A DNA stretch of 64,000 nucleotides, taken from the NCBI GenBank assembly GCA_933228675.1, contig OW121740.1:159522486-159586485 (forward strand), in the 5' to 3' direction. Position 1 is the stretch's first letter; each line of letters starts with the position of its first letter. Source of the stretch: Stomorhina lunata (Eukaryota; Arthropoda; Insecta; Diptera; Rhiniidae). Made by a program: the position numbers and the translations under genes. Below are positions 33,301-45,035 of the stretch, piece after piece. Under the pieces are notes generated by a model, which saw nothing but the letters and a program-made list of their open reading frames with translations, did not search any database and was not told the DNA's origin.

Positions 33301-36300
33301 GGGACCTAGTGTGTCAAAAAACGGGGTTGAACATAAGAGTGGATTCTGGTACCTAAAAGGGTATAGAATATGATGAAATGAGATTTCCGATAAAAGTTTA
33401 TTTACCCCATAAAAACGTACAAAACGAACTTCGAAAATCGATAAAAATGTGCAAAACATTAAAATCTAATATTTTATTTTCTATTTTTCGTAAAATATTA
33501 TTTTCACACACTAGTTTTCTTTTCTCGGAGAAGGTCACACATATTTTAATTAAATTTATTAGATATATTTGATTATACAAATGGAAATCAGTTTTAAAAA
33601 TTTCCATATTTGAACAATGCTCTGGTACAAGACATATTGTCAAAGTCACTAAAATGCGACAAAACTCATAAAAACTCTCGTAAACTTACAATTATATACA
33701 GTCTTGGACAATAGATATTGTATACATTCGCACATTTGGTCAATCAACAAAATCTCTCAAACTATCAATAATATAATTAAAAATTTGTATTAAATAAGGA
33801 ATAAAATATTTTGTAAAAAATAACATATTTGCTTCAGAAGTTATTCAGAGCCCAAAATTTATTAAGAAAAAAATTCATGAGTCGAAAATTAAAATGAAAA
33901 AAAATATTGGACATAATTTTATTGTTTTCAAGAACGGTTTTGCATCTTTTTGACACGGAAGAAATTGAATTATCGATGATCTTTGTGTCTATGGTACTCC
34001 AAGCATCTGATATGGCTTCGAATAGTTTATTTTTATCTCCACACACTCCGCCGCATTTAATTTTCGAGTTCACCGTTTCCCAAAGATTTTCGATCAAGTT
34101 ATCTGTAGATTACGCCCGTAAGAAAAAAGGTTTATTCTCAAATTGAGGATGATTTGAAAATAAATCTTTTTTCAAAGGTCAAACGTTTGATACTGATTTG
34201 ATACTGATTTAAGAATAATAGCGTTCTCAACAAAAAGGGGACTTTATTCTCAAATTGAGAAATGCCTTTATTCTCAAATCATTATCAAACCTCATTCTCA
34301 AAGGTTTTTCAAATGTGGATATCATCTACATGTGGAACATAAATAAAATGGCGTGGTATTTTTGAGTTTGTTTATTTTGTTTTTGAAAAATTTGCATCAT
34401 ATTTCAATTCTTTTGCTTAAAATATAATTTTTTTATTGTTAGGTAAAAAAAATTTAAGAAACAAAGAAAATTTACTTATGCATATAAATATTATGGAATT
34501 TTTAATCTTGAAATTTTTAAGCAAGGTTTTATGGTCAAATATGGATCAATTTTAAATAATCTGAAAGAAATAACGAATTTCTTTGAAATGCAATGCCATT
34601 CCATTAAAATATCTTAAACATTAATTTTATTTAACATATATATTTTTTTTTAATGTTTGAAAAAAAAATTTAAAATAAGGTTTGAATATCAAATTTATAT
34701 AACACCATTTTTCAAATTATTCTGAAATCATCTTAGGGTTTGATAATGATTTGAGAATAACCTTTATTCTCAATTTGAGAAACTATCATTTTTCAAACGT
34801 TTATTCTAATGAACTTTCATTTGAAAATGAATTTGAATCTCAAACATCTGTTCAGGTTTGAAAAAAGTTTGAAAAAAACGTTTGATATCAAATGTAAAAG
34901 TCATCATATTTCAAACGTTTGCCACTGTTACTGGGCGCCAGCCACTCTATAAGGTTGACTCCTTGCGTTCGAAGCCAATATGATACCCCTCTGCAAGATA
35001 TATACTTATATCATGCTCTCTGTGCGTTTCGGGTCATTATCTTGTTGAAATTGTCATAGCAAGGGCATATTTCATTTAGCGGTGGAGAACATAGTATTTT
35101 TCAAAATGTCTTGGTACACGAACATGTCCATTATTCCATTTATTTTTGTTGTATCTGCAAGAGTAGTAGTTCTTGGCCGGAATCCTAAGATTTTCAAGTC
35201 TTTCCGGTAAGAAGGAGCGACTGCCTTAGGAACACCATTTTTTTTGTGATTTAGGCCGACTCCTCCACCAGAAAAACATTCCTAGACCATCATGTGTAAA
35301 TATATGCAAAAAAGCATTGAAATGGTTTTTAATTAGTTGACCATTGAACCACTTTATCCTCATTGTTGTAGTGATTTTTACGATCACGACATGAACGACT
35401 ATAATACTTTATTACTTGATTTGTGTACATTTTGGTTATATCTAAACTCTGCTGGTCTCTTCTAAACTCCGATAATAATGTTAGCTTATCTTATTTTCTT
35501 TTAGGAATGTACCAAGTTGTATGCCGAAATAAAAGCAATCAAAACCAATCAAATTGGCGATGATCAACTGATTCAAATGTGGAAAGATCTTGAAAAGGAT
35601 CAAGAAATGCATAGAATTGAAGAAATGAAACTGGAAAATCAATTACGTGAAAGAGAGCTAAAGAAACAAGAACTACAAAGAAGTTGGCGTACAAATACGC
35701 ATGCATCATCTCCTACAAATTCCTCTAAATCAACTACAGACACTACTTCAGTTGACATGGATGTGGAAGAAATAATTGGCACAGGTAAACCTATTATAGC
35801 TAATAATAGTACAGGACAAATACAAACTACTCCATCACCACTATTGTCCTCTCTACTTAAATCACCAACCACAGGTACGCCAGTCACTAGTGTCGTTACT
35901 TCACCTTCAGTGCGTAGTACTGCACCAACTATCACTACTCTTTTGACGGGAGGTTCCATACCGAATCAAAATCAACCAGCCCTTATACCATCACACGATA
36001 AGGCTATACATCTATTGACAAGACCCATAAGTGGTCCACCTTTGGATACTATACCCGCACCAGCTGCTGTGTCACAAACTTTATTAAGTCCTTCTCAATC
36101 GGCCCCTACCCTCTCTATGTTGTTAGAAAAAAACAAAAGCGGATTACAGTCCTCCATAGAAGCTAAAAATTCTGAAATTAACAACACAACTGTTGTAAAT
36201 GTTGATGAAAATACGACTGTAAGTGATTCAAACAATGAAGCTGTTCCCATGGATATTGAAGAGGATTTAACAGCTTCAAAAATAGAAGCAAATGCCGAAC

Positions 36301-38068
36301 TTCAAACTGGTGAGATCGATGATACAGATGATGCCAATGAAGAGCAACAGCTTATGGAAGTTTTCAAGAATATCGGTAATATTGAAGAGCTGGATATAGA
36401 TGTTTCAGATGTAATAGACGAAGAAGTTGATTTTCTCAAGGGTGTCGATGAAGAAACTCCACTAGATGAAAACATAGATTTAGAACAAAAATTAGACAAC
36501 TTTACAGATCTTACAGAAGATATGAAACTTGTAGGCAGTGAAGAATCAAATTTAAACACAAACTCTGCAGATAATCAAAAATCAACGGATAATAAATTGG
36601 AGGCCAATAAAGTTGAAATTATATCCAGTGATGATTCAAACGATAATATTCCACTTGCCGCAGTGGCGTCTCTGGAATCTTCTAAGGATCGTTTAAACAT
36701 GAATGAATCGTCCAATGAGGAACATTTTTTAAAAGATCAGGTGGAGTCTGCAATTTCAAAAAACGAACTAGATCAAGTCGAAATCGCAAATGAGTCTAGT
36801 TCCAACAATAGTGTAGTCATAAAGCAAGAAATGTTAGATGAACATGAAAAATTCAATTCGGAAACTGCAGAGGTTGATGCTGATGTAGATGATACACATC
36901 AGTCGGAGGATAAAGAACAGAAAGATGATATTTTTCTAGCTCCCTCCAATGAAGATATAAGACATGAAAATACTTCAAAAAACGAAAGAGAAGATGTGAA
37001 GGAAGAAAAACATTCAGAAGAAGATATAAAAATGGACATAAAAGAAGAAAATGAAATAAATGGTAAGTTAAAAATCAATCGTAAAGCACTTATTGTAATT
37101 AATTTTTGTTTTTAGCTGATTCTGCCAGTCTTTCCGAGGCGGAAAATAACGAACAGATGACCTGTAACACAGATATGCAAAATGATAATTCAGAATTTTT
37201 GGCAATGCCCAAAATACAGCCACCACCTTCTATATCAATTGCAGATACCGATGAAAACTCATCCTCCACAGATATAAGTGTACAAACGCGTAAAGATGAA
37301 AAACATTCGAGTGGCAGAACACAACGTAAAAGCCCAAACGAAGCAAAGACTGACGATGATATGCCTAATCCTTCAGCTCATCAAATGGTGACGCCTAATA
37401 TAAGTTCTGCCAGTGGTAATTTAACACCTCGACCTACAGCTTTGCGTAAATTACGAGATCGTGATCGTTCAGAGAGTCCCATGATTGATGATGATGCCAC
37501 CACACACAGTGATCACTCTACCACAAATCATCGTTCTAGAAGGCGTTATTCCTCAACTCCAGTTATTGACAGTATACCGAATTCTCCGGCATCTAGTGAT
37601 CGTGATGAACGTGACCTTAGAACCTCAAAAAAGTCTCTTCTCAGTATCTACAATGTTTTGTATTCGAGCAAATACTCTGCCACTATACAAAGGGTACTTA
37701 GTGATGAATCATCTGCTCAGAGATTAGAGGATATATGTCTAAGACCTATAGATTTTGTAACTATTAAGAGAAACATAGAAACCGGTTTAATACGCTCCGT
37801 CTATGAGTTGCAAAGAGACATCCTTTGGATGTGTCAAAATGCTCTTATGATTACAAAAATTTCATCGGCTACATTTAAAACTATTCTACAGTTTCAACAT
37901 GAATGTCAGAATATAAGAGAATTTATGGCGAATGGTTGCGAACCAAGCAGCTACAAGACTGAGCGTGAAACACGGGATACTAAATCGAATAGTTCTACAG
38001 CTTCCTCCACAGGTGGAGGTACCTCGAAGGGACGTAGTGGATCTAGAAAAAGTTTACGTTTATCGTAA
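27301..38068 (+). CDS. Brd8: Brd8, bromodomain subunit of the Tip60/NuA4 histone acetyltransferase complex
   Basis: Exons are 27301-27687, 35505-37062 and 37116-38068; phases 0 and 1 match, giving 965 residues. The N-terminus WSIREQLCLASAVASSGDQN...WFSQKNCAVQY...ETPKRKKR and ILRRLTEERMQEIK are the BRD8 signature. A charged coiled coil spans the exon 1/2 junction (about 110-190). Then comes a Ser/Thr-rich part (SLLSSLLKSP) and a long acidic, disordered stretch. DSIPNSPASSD precedes the C-terminal bromodomain (about 820-925: KSLLSIYNVLY, LRPIDFVTIKRNIETG, VYELQRDILWMCQNALM). BRD8 acts in the nucleus in chromatin acetylation and H2A variant exchange. At the usual Tyr-Asn of the acetyl-lysine pocket this protein has Ile894-Thr895. 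The tail is Ser/Gly/Arg-rich. Intron 1 (7.8 kb) is full of transposons. Confidence 0.95.
29057..31356 (+). mobile_element. DINE-1-like element inside the Tc1 element
   Basis: It starts TATACCCACCATCA followed by GTCCGTCTGTCTGTCTG (about 29190) and ends with the ATTCGGC-ACA-GCCGAAT hairpin plus ACACTCTTACTTGTT. Internal blocks such as ACCATAGCTCCCATATAA and GCTATGACGACTAAATTTAG recur, consistent with repeated body modules. Positions 30920-31275 match the flanks 1-58 and 1982-2110 and show those flanks uninterrupted. It contains the hAT-like MITE 29521-30278. Confidence 0.75.
29521..30278. mobile_element. Non-autonomous hAT-like element, CAGGGCTGCCAGA termini
   Basis: 13-bp perfect inverted ends, CAGGGCTGCCAGA and TCTGGCAGCCCTG, are flanked by ACTAAATT (29513-29520) and ACTAAAAT (30279-30286), an 8-bp duplication with one change. 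Subterminal sequence is CCCCAAA-rich at both ends. At 29775-29880 it contains a stretch similar to the MITE pair at 55743 and 59178. There is no ORF of significance; it is inserted in the DINE-1-like element. Confidence 0.88.
31460..32459 (+). pseudogene. Tc1 transposase, DD34E, broken
   Basis: FTDTQRQVICEINSRGCPVS begins the helix-turn-helix region (ILNCSRKMVYNALSHIKAHG). GSRTPRPRKTITKED follows, then a stop, then SSKYGIDVSDRTIQRRL. The catalytic core is ILWSDESKF (first Asp), FMHDNDPKH (second Asp), SPDLNPIENLW (Glu), with about 34 residues between the last two. It ends RCAVVIQNKGYPTKY and TAG. At least five stops or frameshifts. It belongs to the element 27740-32748, the N-terminus being near the DINE-1-like insertion. 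Confidence 0.9.
32905..33290. repeat. Duplicated module carrying two MITE-like copies in Brd8 intron 1
   Basis: Two similar segments (about 32910-33100 and 33107-33290) share GACCATTG, GTACTCTAGCA, GATGTTGTCAGAAA, GTTTTGTTAAAGT/GTTTCGTTAAAGT, ACTCCCTGACTT and GAGGAATTTCAGTATAT. Each contains a degenerate form of the ACTCTAACGAAAC/GTTTCGTTAAAGT short inverted-repeat element that is cleaner at 41267-41388 and 62895-63012. Confidence 0.7.
33718..35310 (-). pseudogene. Second Tc1-type transposase relic, split by an 0.8-kb insertion
   Basis: Reading leftward from about 35310: CFSGGGVGLNHKKNG, YRKDLKILGFRPRTTTLAD, INGIMDMFVYQDILKNTMF, FQQDNDPKRTES (second Asp region), VNLIEWLAPS. Then comes an insertion (34108-34925), then LIENLWETVNSKIKCGGV (Glu region) and the C-terminus to 33834. 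The N-terminal half is missing. Stops are present. It is unrelated to the Tc1 copy at 31460, which lies on the other strand. Confidence 0.8.
34108..34925. mobile_element. Insertion built of TTATTCTCAAATTGAG and CAAACGTTTG words
   Basis: It splits the Tc1 relic between WLAPS and LIENLW. Words such as TTTATTCTCAAATTGAG, TTTGATAATGATTTGAGAAT and palindromic CAAACGTTTG occur repeatedly and in both orientations near each end. There is no ORF. The ends do not show a convincing terminal inverted repeat, so the type is unknown. Confidence 0.6.
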
Positions 38069-38179
38069 AGAAAACCCACAAAAAAATATTAAAAATTAAT
38101 AAATAACAAAAACATTTAATTTAAGAAAACAATAAACTTATAATTAACAACAAATATCGTTAACAACATCTTGTAAATA

Positions 38180-41100
38180 CTATCTAAAAAACAAATTCTG
38201 AAGTCTTCTTGAGTTAGATGATCTACAAACGGCTCTGCGACCTGGACAAGCATACTGACGCAAACATCTGGACAGTCTTAAATCACAATGACATAACTGT
38301 GCCGCACACGATTGTGGTCCACCCCATTCACCATGGTCTATGGCACATAATGGTTTGCCACGATAACATTTCCAAACATACGGCACAAAATATTCCAAAT
38401 AGGATATACAATTACTATATTCATAACACTTGTCATGTATTTTACAGCAACGATCAATGCCATCCGTGGGTATTCCATCGCCCAAGAAACCGCAATAGCA
38501 ACCGTAACCCTTGTATACAAGTGGTTCACATCCTGTCGAACATTTAATCATGGAATAAAGACGCAAAACATCACGTTTATGTTTGGTTGAATTTCTAAAA
38601 AAAGTAGATAGAAGTTTATCTCAAATCAATTGGATGTTGAAATTTTTAATTACTTAAAAAAGGGTAAGTCAATATTTTACTATAGCAAAAGTAAATACTA
38701 CAAGTACTTACATACTTTGAAGCAAATTATCTTAATAAGGCTTACTTACCTCATTTCCCATTTTGTTGAATATCCAAATGGATCATTGGATCTAGCTATG
38801 AATATATTTTTATCCATCTCTTTCCTCATTTCCACTTGTTCTGGTTTCTCCCTGTACGTGTTTTTAGTGTTATCTTGGAAATATTTATTCGTTTGTCCTT
38901 TAGTTAAGTCTTTGGTTATATCAGCAAGCGGGTAATCATTTGCTATTGAATATCTAACAAATTAAAGTTGCTACAATATTTGTTGTTAATTAAGAAAAAA
39001 ATAATTATTTCGTATTTTAAAGAAATTTGTTTGATTCTTAGATCTGAGTTAGGAAACAAAAACAGGGTATATCATAATTTTGTAATTATCAGCCATGTCA
39101 TAGAACTCAATTCCGTTCGAAAGTGAAGTAAGTTCCTTATTTGTAAAGTTGAATATATTATCAGCCCAATTATGAAGAACAATTCCCTGTGAACTTTTAC
39201 ACTTTTCTCTGTTTTACTTTTGCCTTATTATAAACCAGAAATGTTAAATTTTGACTACAATTAGTAACAACAAAAATTTGCGGCACGAGATTTGTTGATC
39301 AAATCTAGGTGGCTTTGGTCTGCTAAATCCGAAAATGACATTGGTCTGATTTTTCGAGATATAATTTTTTTTTTTTTTTGAAAAATATGTTTTTTGCAAA
39401 CAGTGTTAATATTACTCCCAAACGGATGGTTATATTAAGCTAATAAGAAAAACCGAAATTCGAGAACAATTTTATCTTTAAGTAGTCTTCACATTGTTCC
39501 AAATCCGCATTAGAGATATCATAGAAATTACATTGAAAAAATAATTCTTTAAAATTTTTTTCGTTTTTAGAAAAATCTTAAAAAATAGAAAAAACAAAAG
39601 TTCAATTTATTTTCTATTATCATGTAAGTAGCTATGTTTTAAACAAAATAAGCTATATCATACTGAAATTTATTAAGAATTTTTCATTTTATAAAAAGTC
39701 AGTCTTTTTCGAAACAAATTATTTCTAGAAAACTAGAGCCAACTAAAAACAAGTAAGAAAGTGCTATAGTCGGTCAAGCCCGACCGATTTTTTAAATTTT
39801 GCCATCATACAAACATTTTCTAAGAACTTAAGCAGTTTTTATCATTTTAGCATGGGAGCTAGGGTCAAATGTGGATCGATTACCTTGAAGTTTAGTAAAT
39901 TGATTGCGGTTCTTACAAAAATTATGTATGCACAAAAAAAAACCTAAAAACTCTCATTATCTTTAGATTTACGAGCGTTTTTGACTCATTTAGTGCGTTT
40001 TGCAGAAGCTATGGTCAAATATGGACCAATTTCAACGAAATCTGGTACAGTAATTTAGATTTACATAAGCAGTGTTTGTTTTAAATTTCATAAAAAATAT
40101 TGATATTTGTGGCCAAAATATCAATTCCGGCAAGTGGAACCAATTACCGATTTTGACAAATTTCAATAGCCATGTTCCCACAACCAAAAAAATGATCTGT
40201 GCCAAATTTCATCAAATTATCTTTAGAATTGCGACCTATAATTTATTACATGGTTTACATGAGGGTCCAGCCAGACAGACGGACTGACATCGCTAAATCG
40301 ACTCAAAAAGTGATTCTAAGTCTATTGGTATACTAAAAGGTGGGTCTAAGACAAATATTTCTATGCGTTACATACATATTTCTACGCGTTACATACCCTT
40401 TAAACCTATGGTGGTGAAGGGTATAAAAACCAAAATCATTATGGTAAAGTAAGAAAATCAAGCTTTGCCTTTTAGTTTTTAAATAAATATTAAATTTAAT
40501 TTATTTTTCATACAGTACGCATGTATATCTCTTTATGGGCCCGATGCTGTGTTGGACGTTATAGACCTTTAAACCTCGAAAATGAAAAATATTAAAAGGG
40601 CCTTAGTATCGTTCAAAAAAAACTACTGTAGTCATTAAGGGACTATTTCAAAAAAAGTAAATTTGTTCAGTTTTTTTCACAAAAACTTTCTTTTCTCAAA
40701 AGTTGATCGATATAAAGGTTATCAACATTATATAGATGTAAGTAGCACACCCTTTTGATTTAAAGGAATGTAAAAATGTCAGTTATCTCAAAATCAATCA
40801 CAGTTATTCATCGAAATTTGTTTATACGAAAAAAATTAAATCGGAAATTCCTACATGAAAAAAATTGAAATTTTTTTCATTAAAAATATTTTTTTCGAAA
40901 TTTTTTACACTGGTAATTTTTGTTTCCAAGTTTATGTCACTTATTTTAAATATTTAATATTTGTACTACATATTTGACTATTCCGTCATTATTAACACAA
41001 CATTTAAAAATACTTTGTACTTAGGTCTGTTTTAAAAACATGAGAAATACTTATTTCACAATTAAAAAAAATAATAAAAATATAATTAACTTTTGAAGTG

Positions 41101-42468
41101 CAGGCACTTAATAATTTAAAAAATATCAATTTAAATTGAAATTTAAAATCTAAAACAAATGATTTTGATGCACTTTTGGATGAATAATAAACGTTTCTAT
41201 ATAATGTATACAAAATTATGAAAGATATGATAAAATTGACCATACAAATAATATGTTTGTTCCCATACTCTAACGAAACTACCCAAAACAGTCCGAAGTT
41301 GTCAAAAAATTACCCAGAAAACAACAATTTATATTGAAAATTTTATAGGGAAACGCTTTTGAGTTAGTTTGGGTAGCTTCGTTAAAGTAAAAGAACACAA
41401 AAAAGTTGAATTTTGTTGACTAGTGTTATCGATTCCCATTTGACCTTAGTGGTGTAGGATATCATATGATTGGGTTAAACCGTCTACAGTTCTTTCTTCT
41501 TTTTTTCTGTAAGATTTCATTAAAAAAATACATTTAAAAAGAAAGATCGTAACCTATAATTTGGAGTTTATAAGAAATAAAAACGATAAAATGAATGTAT
41601 CAAAGAAAATGAAAAAGTTTTAATAAAAACATTAATGAAAATAATGACTCTAAAGCGAAATTAAATATTATTTTTAAGTTTCCTTTTCTTAATCGAAAAA
41701 CGTAAAAGCAAAGACTCTATAATACAAAGATGTTGCACTTCTATAAATTGATTTGCCGTATGGCCGTTTTGAAAAGTCCCTCTTTTAATTCGAAAACATC
41801 TAATGGAGACAATTATCCAATGTGAGAAATCTAAGGCACACACACGTGCTCATGAAATGTATGTTTAATATGTACGCTAATACTGGAAATAGTCATGACA
41901 AATAACAAATTCTGCAAAATCTTAATTACTTTTGATTTGTCGAAATTTTTGAATTGGCTATATCACCCTTCCAACCATCCAAACCTATATCGGACCATGC
42001 ATCATTATCATAATCCTGTACAATATTTTGCATTTCCAATTTCCAATATTCTTCAACGTTTGGCTTCAAATTATCTGCCAGCGAAACTTTTGCCATTTTC
42101 AAACGTCTTAAGGCCATATACGATTTGGTTAGATTCGGAAATACGGGCGACATAAATTCGCGACGATTCATTAATAGCAACGTTTCCGATTCCGGACTTT
42201 CATCGCTGTGCGGCAATTTAAAAAGTAAAGTTGAAATATCCGTGTCCACCGTTTCAAAATCATACATTTGTCGTATCACTTGTGTATCATTAGTTATCGA
42301 ACAAAATGCCTGTTGCATGTCTTGCATTATAGTTTGTATCATCGAGGGTGTATTCGGTTTAACGGCTTGTTTATGAAAATATTCACTTTGCACGCTATAA
42401 TTGCCATAAAAACTAACTATTATTAGGTAATTTACGAACAAATATCCTTTAACATTTAAATTTAACAT
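38180..42468 (-). CDS. Secreted phospholipase A2-like protein with long N-terminal extension
   Basis: Exons are 42468-41930, 38953-38750 and 38594-38180; phases agree at both junctions, giving 385 residues. The start has a hydrophobic leader (about 1-28: YLFVNYLIIVSFYG). Residues 30-248 are a region I do not recognise. The PLA2 domain in exon 3 has the calcium loop YGCYCGFLGDG (278-288), catalytic CCKIHDKCY (His301-Asp302), and CHCD (Asp352 partner), with many Cys for disulfides. Such enzymes hydrolyse the sn-2 acyl bond of phospholipids outside the cell. A KHKRD site just before the domain could be a proprotein-convertase cut. It is convergent with Brd8. It may correspond to Drosophila CG14507, which I cannot verify. 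Confidence 0.88.
39748..40430 (-). mobile_element. DINE-1-like element in PLA2 intron 1
   Basis: Minus orientation: it begins on the plus strand with AAAACAAGTAAGAAAGTGCTATAGTCGG (tail and hairpin GGTCAAGCCCGACC) and ends at GGTGGTGAAGGGTATAAAA, the reverse of a TATACCC start. The CAGCCAGACAGACGGACTGAC tract near 40270 is the reversed CTGTC run. Confidence 0.75.
41267..41388. mobile_element. 122-bp palindromic MITE, ACTCTAACGAAAC family
   Basis: It starts ACTCTAACGAAACTACCCAA and ends TTGGGTAGCTTCGTTAAAGT, inverted with two mismatches. The interior has AACAGTCCGAAGTTGTCA. It lies in PLA2 intron 1. A second good copy is at 62895-63012 and degenerate ones are in Brd8 intron 1. Confidence 0.8.
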
Positions 42469-42904
42469 TTCTTTTTTTTTTGTTATATCTTTGGCAGTTA
42501 CTTAAGGTTTTGAATTTAAATTTAACCGTTATTGACGTCTTGCTTAGTCGACCGATTAGTTTAAATTGAATAATAAGGCAAAAAATTTGTTTAATATGCC
42601 ACTGTTACTTTTTAGTATTTTCGTCGAAGTATTTTTCTTTCTACTTTTAGCTGTATAAAAATCATAATATTAGCGGCAGTCTCTGTCATATCTAGTATCT
42701 AGATACGACCGCTGTTCGTACGTTTTGGAGTTTTGTACATGTGTATTTTTCTGGAAAATGTGCATATTTATACAGTATGGAAATTAATATTGAATACAAT
42801 AATGAATAGTATATTTATAAAATATATATATTTTTTTTAAATTTTGTAATTAAATGGCATATTTTTTTTATTGTTAAACATTTTATAAGACTTTTTGGTT
42901 TACT

Positions 42905-43665
42905 CAAATTAAGATTTTTTATTTAAATAGGTCGTCTGACTTTAATAGGACTGTTGGGAGGACAACATCAAACACAAGGCCCATACGCAGATGTTTTTAA
43001 GATTATCCCTTTTGAGGTAATTTTCGACCACTTTTTGGCACATATTAGGCGGTATTTCAGCCATAACTTGACAAATGTTGGTTTTTAAGCGCTCAAGAGT
43101 TAAAGGTTTATCTGCTTTAACACGGTCTTTCACGTATTTTGTATTTGTATATATTCAATTATGAAAATTACAATACAACAAGATTTTATCTTATTTAATA
43201 GTATTGCGGAGGTAGAGGCAAACATAATAGTCTCCAGGAAATGTCGAGTTGTGTGGCATGTGGCAACGTCTTGTTGAAACCACATGTTCTCCAAGTCGTA
43301 TTCTTCAATAGCAGGCAAAAAAGTCGGTTACATATGACCATAACGCCCCGAATTCACAGAATTGACACATTCGGGTCTTCGGCAACACTTTCACTTACAG
43401 CAGCGATATTTTCAGCGGAACGAGCGAAACGACTATGCACAGGCCTTACAATATTTGTAACAGCTCCAGTCTCTTAATTTCTTCACAATTTTGCCAATTG
43501 CTTGCGTAGTTGGACGATTACTCGTATGTAATCCATAATCTCATCTTAAAGCACGATATGTGACTGTTGCAGAATCACCATTTTTGATCATTTTGATCAT
43601 TTTTATGCGTTGTGTGATACTTAAGCGATCGATTTTCGTCAATGTCGGACTTTCAACTGAAAAGA
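42905..43665 (-). pseudogene. Mariner-type transposase remnant with large internal deletion
   Basis: Minus reading: KIDRLSITQRI and YRALR, RPTTQAIGKIVKKL (N-terminal helix-turn-helix part), then a jump to GRYGHM, LPAIEEYDLENMWFQQDVAT (second Asp region; G to V change) and CHTTRHFLETI. An AT-rich interruption near 43130-43200 follows, then KDRVKADKPLTLERLKTNIC, QVMAEIPPNMCQKVVENYLK. The first catalytic region (SDEAHF) and the third Asp are gone. It resembles the DD41D-type transposase at 18415-19427 but is a different copy. Confidence 0.85.
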
Positions 43666-43689
43666 AAAAAAGGTTTGACAGATGTCGAA

Positions 43690-44475
43690 TTCCAGTCCTA
43701 TACTTTTGAAACCGCGAAATGGATAACGTTAGATGAAAATATCAAGTTTTGAATTTCAGCCATTTTCGAAATTGGGTTCAATATGGGTATGGTATGGGTA
43801 TCAAATGTGGACTAATTTTCTTATTTTGACTATTGATTATAGTTTATTTAAAAATCATATGTGCAACAAAAAAATATAAAATTTTCTTTATTTTCAGAGT
43901 TAGAAGCGTTTTTGCGAATTACTACGCTTTTAAGTGGCTTTTGTCAAAAGATCTTGTATGTGAGCTAATATGTACCGATTTCAACAAAATTTTGTACTAT
44001 GATTTTTGTTTATATAAGCCACAATTCTTCTAAATTTCAAAAAAATATATGTACTGAAATTTGTGGCCAAAATTTATTTTAAAGAAAATTATACCTATAT
44101 GAGGTTATCGAAATAATGTCCCGATTTCGACCAATTTCAATAGCAGTGAAAAAAAAACATGTCTGTGCCAAATCTCATAAAGAAAAAAAGCACATTTGTG
44201 GCGTAAAACTATATTTCGGAACGAAAATAGTTTTTGGGAAGTACCCCAAAATTTTGAACGAATTTGTATATTCTTAACAGACATTGTCCTAGTAACAAAA
44301 AATTATTTCAAACCAAGTCTAATGGAAGTATCTTGATAATTGTGGCCTTTACACACAAAAAACTTGTGTCAGCACGACTTAGGGGTAATTTTGTTCTTAA
44401 TCCATTTATGTATTTTTAAATAAAATTATATAGAACTAGGAAAACCTCGTCAAAAATTGCAAATTAAAAAAAAAA
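43690..44475. repeat. DINE-1-like body fragment
   Basis: TGGACTAATTTTC, TAGAAGCGTTTTTGCGA, GTACCGATTTCAACAAAATT and GTGGCCAAAAT match the body of the copies at 39748-40430 and 47246-48050. The start and tail are not clear. No coding region. Confidence 0.5.
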
Positions 44476-45000
44476 AACAAGTAAGAAAAGCTATAGTCGG
44501 TCAAACCCAACTATATGATATCCCTTAACACTAAGGTCAAATATGGACCAACAATTTAACAAGTTTTCCTTAAGTCTTAGAGACATACATATACTATGTT
44601 TTTTTCAAAATTTCGAGATTTATATCATTTACGGCTAATGGCCTGATATGGGAGCTAGGGTTAATTATGAATCGATTCTTACCAAATTTCGGTTATTGGT
44701 TTATATTTACAAAATATTTATCTGTGCAAAGTTTTATAAGCGTTTTTGTGCTATTAAGGTCATTTAAACTACTTTTGAGGACGTGTATTGTATGGGAGGT
44801 ATGGACAAATATGGGCCAATTCCTACTAAATTAGGTACACAAATTAAGGTTATCATAAGCAATATTCGTGCTAAATGTTATTAAAATACAATTAAATTTG
44901 TGGCTGTTAGTTTAGTAAAGAAAAAGTTTTCTTTTTTAATATAAATTGTTGTTATTCCCCTACCACGCAAATAATGGCCAACTTTGGGTTGGCCATTATT
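44476..45000 (-). mobile_element. DINE-1-like element, minus orientation, partial
   Basis: The plus strand opens ACAAGTAAGAAAAGCTATAG then TCGGTCAAACCCAACTATAT and the GGTCAAATATGGACC body. The far end is lost. A GTGGCCAACTTTGGGTTGGCC hairpin sits at about 44969-44993. Confidence 0.55.
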
Positions 45001-45035
45001 TTGGCTGCTACTAATGATATATTCCATTTTATGCA

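Noticed and set aside
35639..36559. Minus-strand ORFs over Brd8 exon 2
   Set aside because: Shadows of the acidic and Ser/Thr-rich Brd8 coding sequence.
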